A stretch of 64,000 bases of DNA from UBA5078 sp964538025 (GTDB taxonomy: Bacteria; Pseudomonadota; Gammaproteobacteria; Pseudomonadales; Pseudohongiellaceae), in NCBI GenBank assembly GCA_964538025.1, contig CAZICZ010000006.1:142577-206576 (forward strand). The letters run 5' to 3'. Each line of letters begins with the position of its first letter. Within the stretch, counting starts at the first letter, position 1. The position numbers and the translations under genes are program-made. The notes below the pieces were generated by a model. That model did no database searches. It saw only the letters and a program-made list of their open reading frames with translations, and had not been told where the DNA came from. Below are positions 63,643 through 64,000 of this stretch, one piece after another.

Positions 63643-64000
63643 ATGAAAAAAACATTCCGCACGTCTTTACTGGCCGCATCCATCGTCGCGGCGGTGTCGA
63701 CTTACTCCTCCACGCTCCACGCACAACAGGTCAATGAAGGCGACAGCACCGTGCGCTACCCGGCCACCTATTTTGCCGAATGGGCGCCAACGACCGCACA
63801 GGACATGATCAACCGGATTCCGGGTGTCAGTGGCGGGTTCGGCGGTGGTGGCGGTGGGCCTGGCGGCGGCGGGGGCGGCTTTGGGGGCGGCGGCGGGGCT
63901 GAGCAATTCCAGAATGGCCACATAGGTCTTGCGCGGGGCTTCGTCGTCCCATTTCTTGTCGCGCATGATGATTTCCAGCAACTCTTCCATGGACTCGGTC
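63643..64000 (+). CDS. TonB-dependent receptor, N-terminal fragment (cut by window edge)
   Basis: A plus-strand frame opens with ATG at 63643 and stays open to the window end (119 codons). Residues 1-28 are a signal peptide (MKKTFRTS, hydrophobic core, HAQQ cleavage). It is followed by STVRYPATYFAEWAPTTAQDMINRIPGVSGG, shown here only in pieces: YPATYFAEWAP and DMINRIPGVSGG. This is the plug-domain start of a TonB receptor. A Gly-rich run then begins, and afterwards the frame no longer resembles a receptor. The same DNA reads on the other strand as a CnoX-like tail, so the reading beyond about residue 85 is doubtful and could be an assembly join. Confidence 0.6.
   Translation, partial: MKKTFRTSLLAASIVAAVSTYSSTLHAQQVNEGDSTVRYPATYFAEWAPTTAQDMINRIPGVSGGFGGGGGGPGGGGGGFGGGGGAEQFQNGHIGLARGFVVPFLVAHDDFQQLFHGLG
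63667..64000 (-). CDS. Possible CnoX/YbbN-type thioredoxin co-chaperone, C-terminal tail only
   Basis: Read on the minus strand from the right edge, the frame contains SMEELLEIIMRDKKWDDE and RKTYVAILELL. Both resemble the C-terminal TPR-like part of the thioredoxin-fold holdase CnoX (YbbN). The frame then passes into an Ala/Pro-rich stretch, which is the reverse of the receptor's Gly-rich run, and ends at 63667. A genuine tail would probably stop earlier. It cannot be real together with the receptor in full, so one of the two is misjoined or strongly overlapping. The rest of the gene would be outside the window. Confidence 0.35.
   Translation of the reverse strand, partial: TESMEELLEIIMRDKKWDDEAPRKTYVAILELLSPAAAPKAAPAAARPTATTAEPATDTRNPVDHVLCGRWRPFGKIGGRVAHGAVAFIDLLCVERGGVSRHRRDDGCGQ

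Overview
The window is an ordinary-looking stretch of chromosome from a gammaproteobacterium, probably marine, with a GC content estimated by eye at 55-60 %. The evidence is the conserved block tsaE-amidase-mutL-miaA-hfq-hflX-hflK-hflC-hisZ-purA, a complete Pseudomonas-type ccoNOQP/ccoGHIS cluster, an OxyR with both redox cysteines, and many TonB-dependent receptors and secreted enzymes. I cannot name the genus from sequence alone. I saw no rRNA, tRNA, CRISPR array, transposase, integrase or phage gene.

Layout. 1-2.6 kb: the end of an RND/MMPL transporter and a ClpP-like protease. 2.6-5.9 kb: a small secreted protein and nnrU, then oxyR and an exported alpha/beta hydrolase; a strong terminator divergent from oxyR suggests a small RNA placed like oxyS. 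6-12.8 kb: a two-subunit molybdenum hydroxylase, a small lipoprotein, an exported SurE, an FMN glutamate-synthase-like protein and a DUF481 protein. 12.9-14.1 kb: an exported RidA and a dihaem cytochrome c. 14.2-20.9 kb: a TonB-dependent receptor, a membrane-bound CadC-like regulator and a Tat-exported flavin amine/amino-acid oxidase. 21.3-26.5 kb: a SixA-like phosphatase, a ChaN-like lipoprotein, DUF4159 and DUF6351 proteins and a MarR regulator. 26.6-41.7 kb: housekeeping genes. 41.8-47.4 kb: four exported proteins facing each other across one shared terminator, two of them with a haem-c motif and a copper type II monooxygenase-like C-terminus. 47.6-50.9 kb: a FadI/FadJ-type beta-oxidation pair. 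51-53.7 kb: a divergent 7TM histidine kinase and NarL-type regulator. 53.7-63.3 kb: two small genes, then the cbb3 oxidase assembly and structural genes in one long leftward array. The last 360 bases hold the start of another TonB receptor on one strand and what looks like the end of a CnoX/YbbN-type protein on the other.

Three observations are the most interesting. (1) The receptor at 14.2 kb and the oxidase at 19.4 kb each have three tandem 11-bp AGGAGG-type repeats about 120 bp upstream of the start, followed at identical spacing by an (A/G)ATAAT -10 box. The regulator gene lies between them and its DNA-binding domain is of the OmpR/PhoB class, which typically binds 11-bp direct repeats, so the three probably form one import-and-oxidation regulon. 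(2) The oxyR-divergent terminator is preceded by a plausible promoter and an OxyR-like site with correct 22-bp phasing. (3) In the paired copper-monooxygenase-like proteins, one keeps the His-x-His copper ligands while its thioredoxin-fused partner has Lys and Asn at those places.
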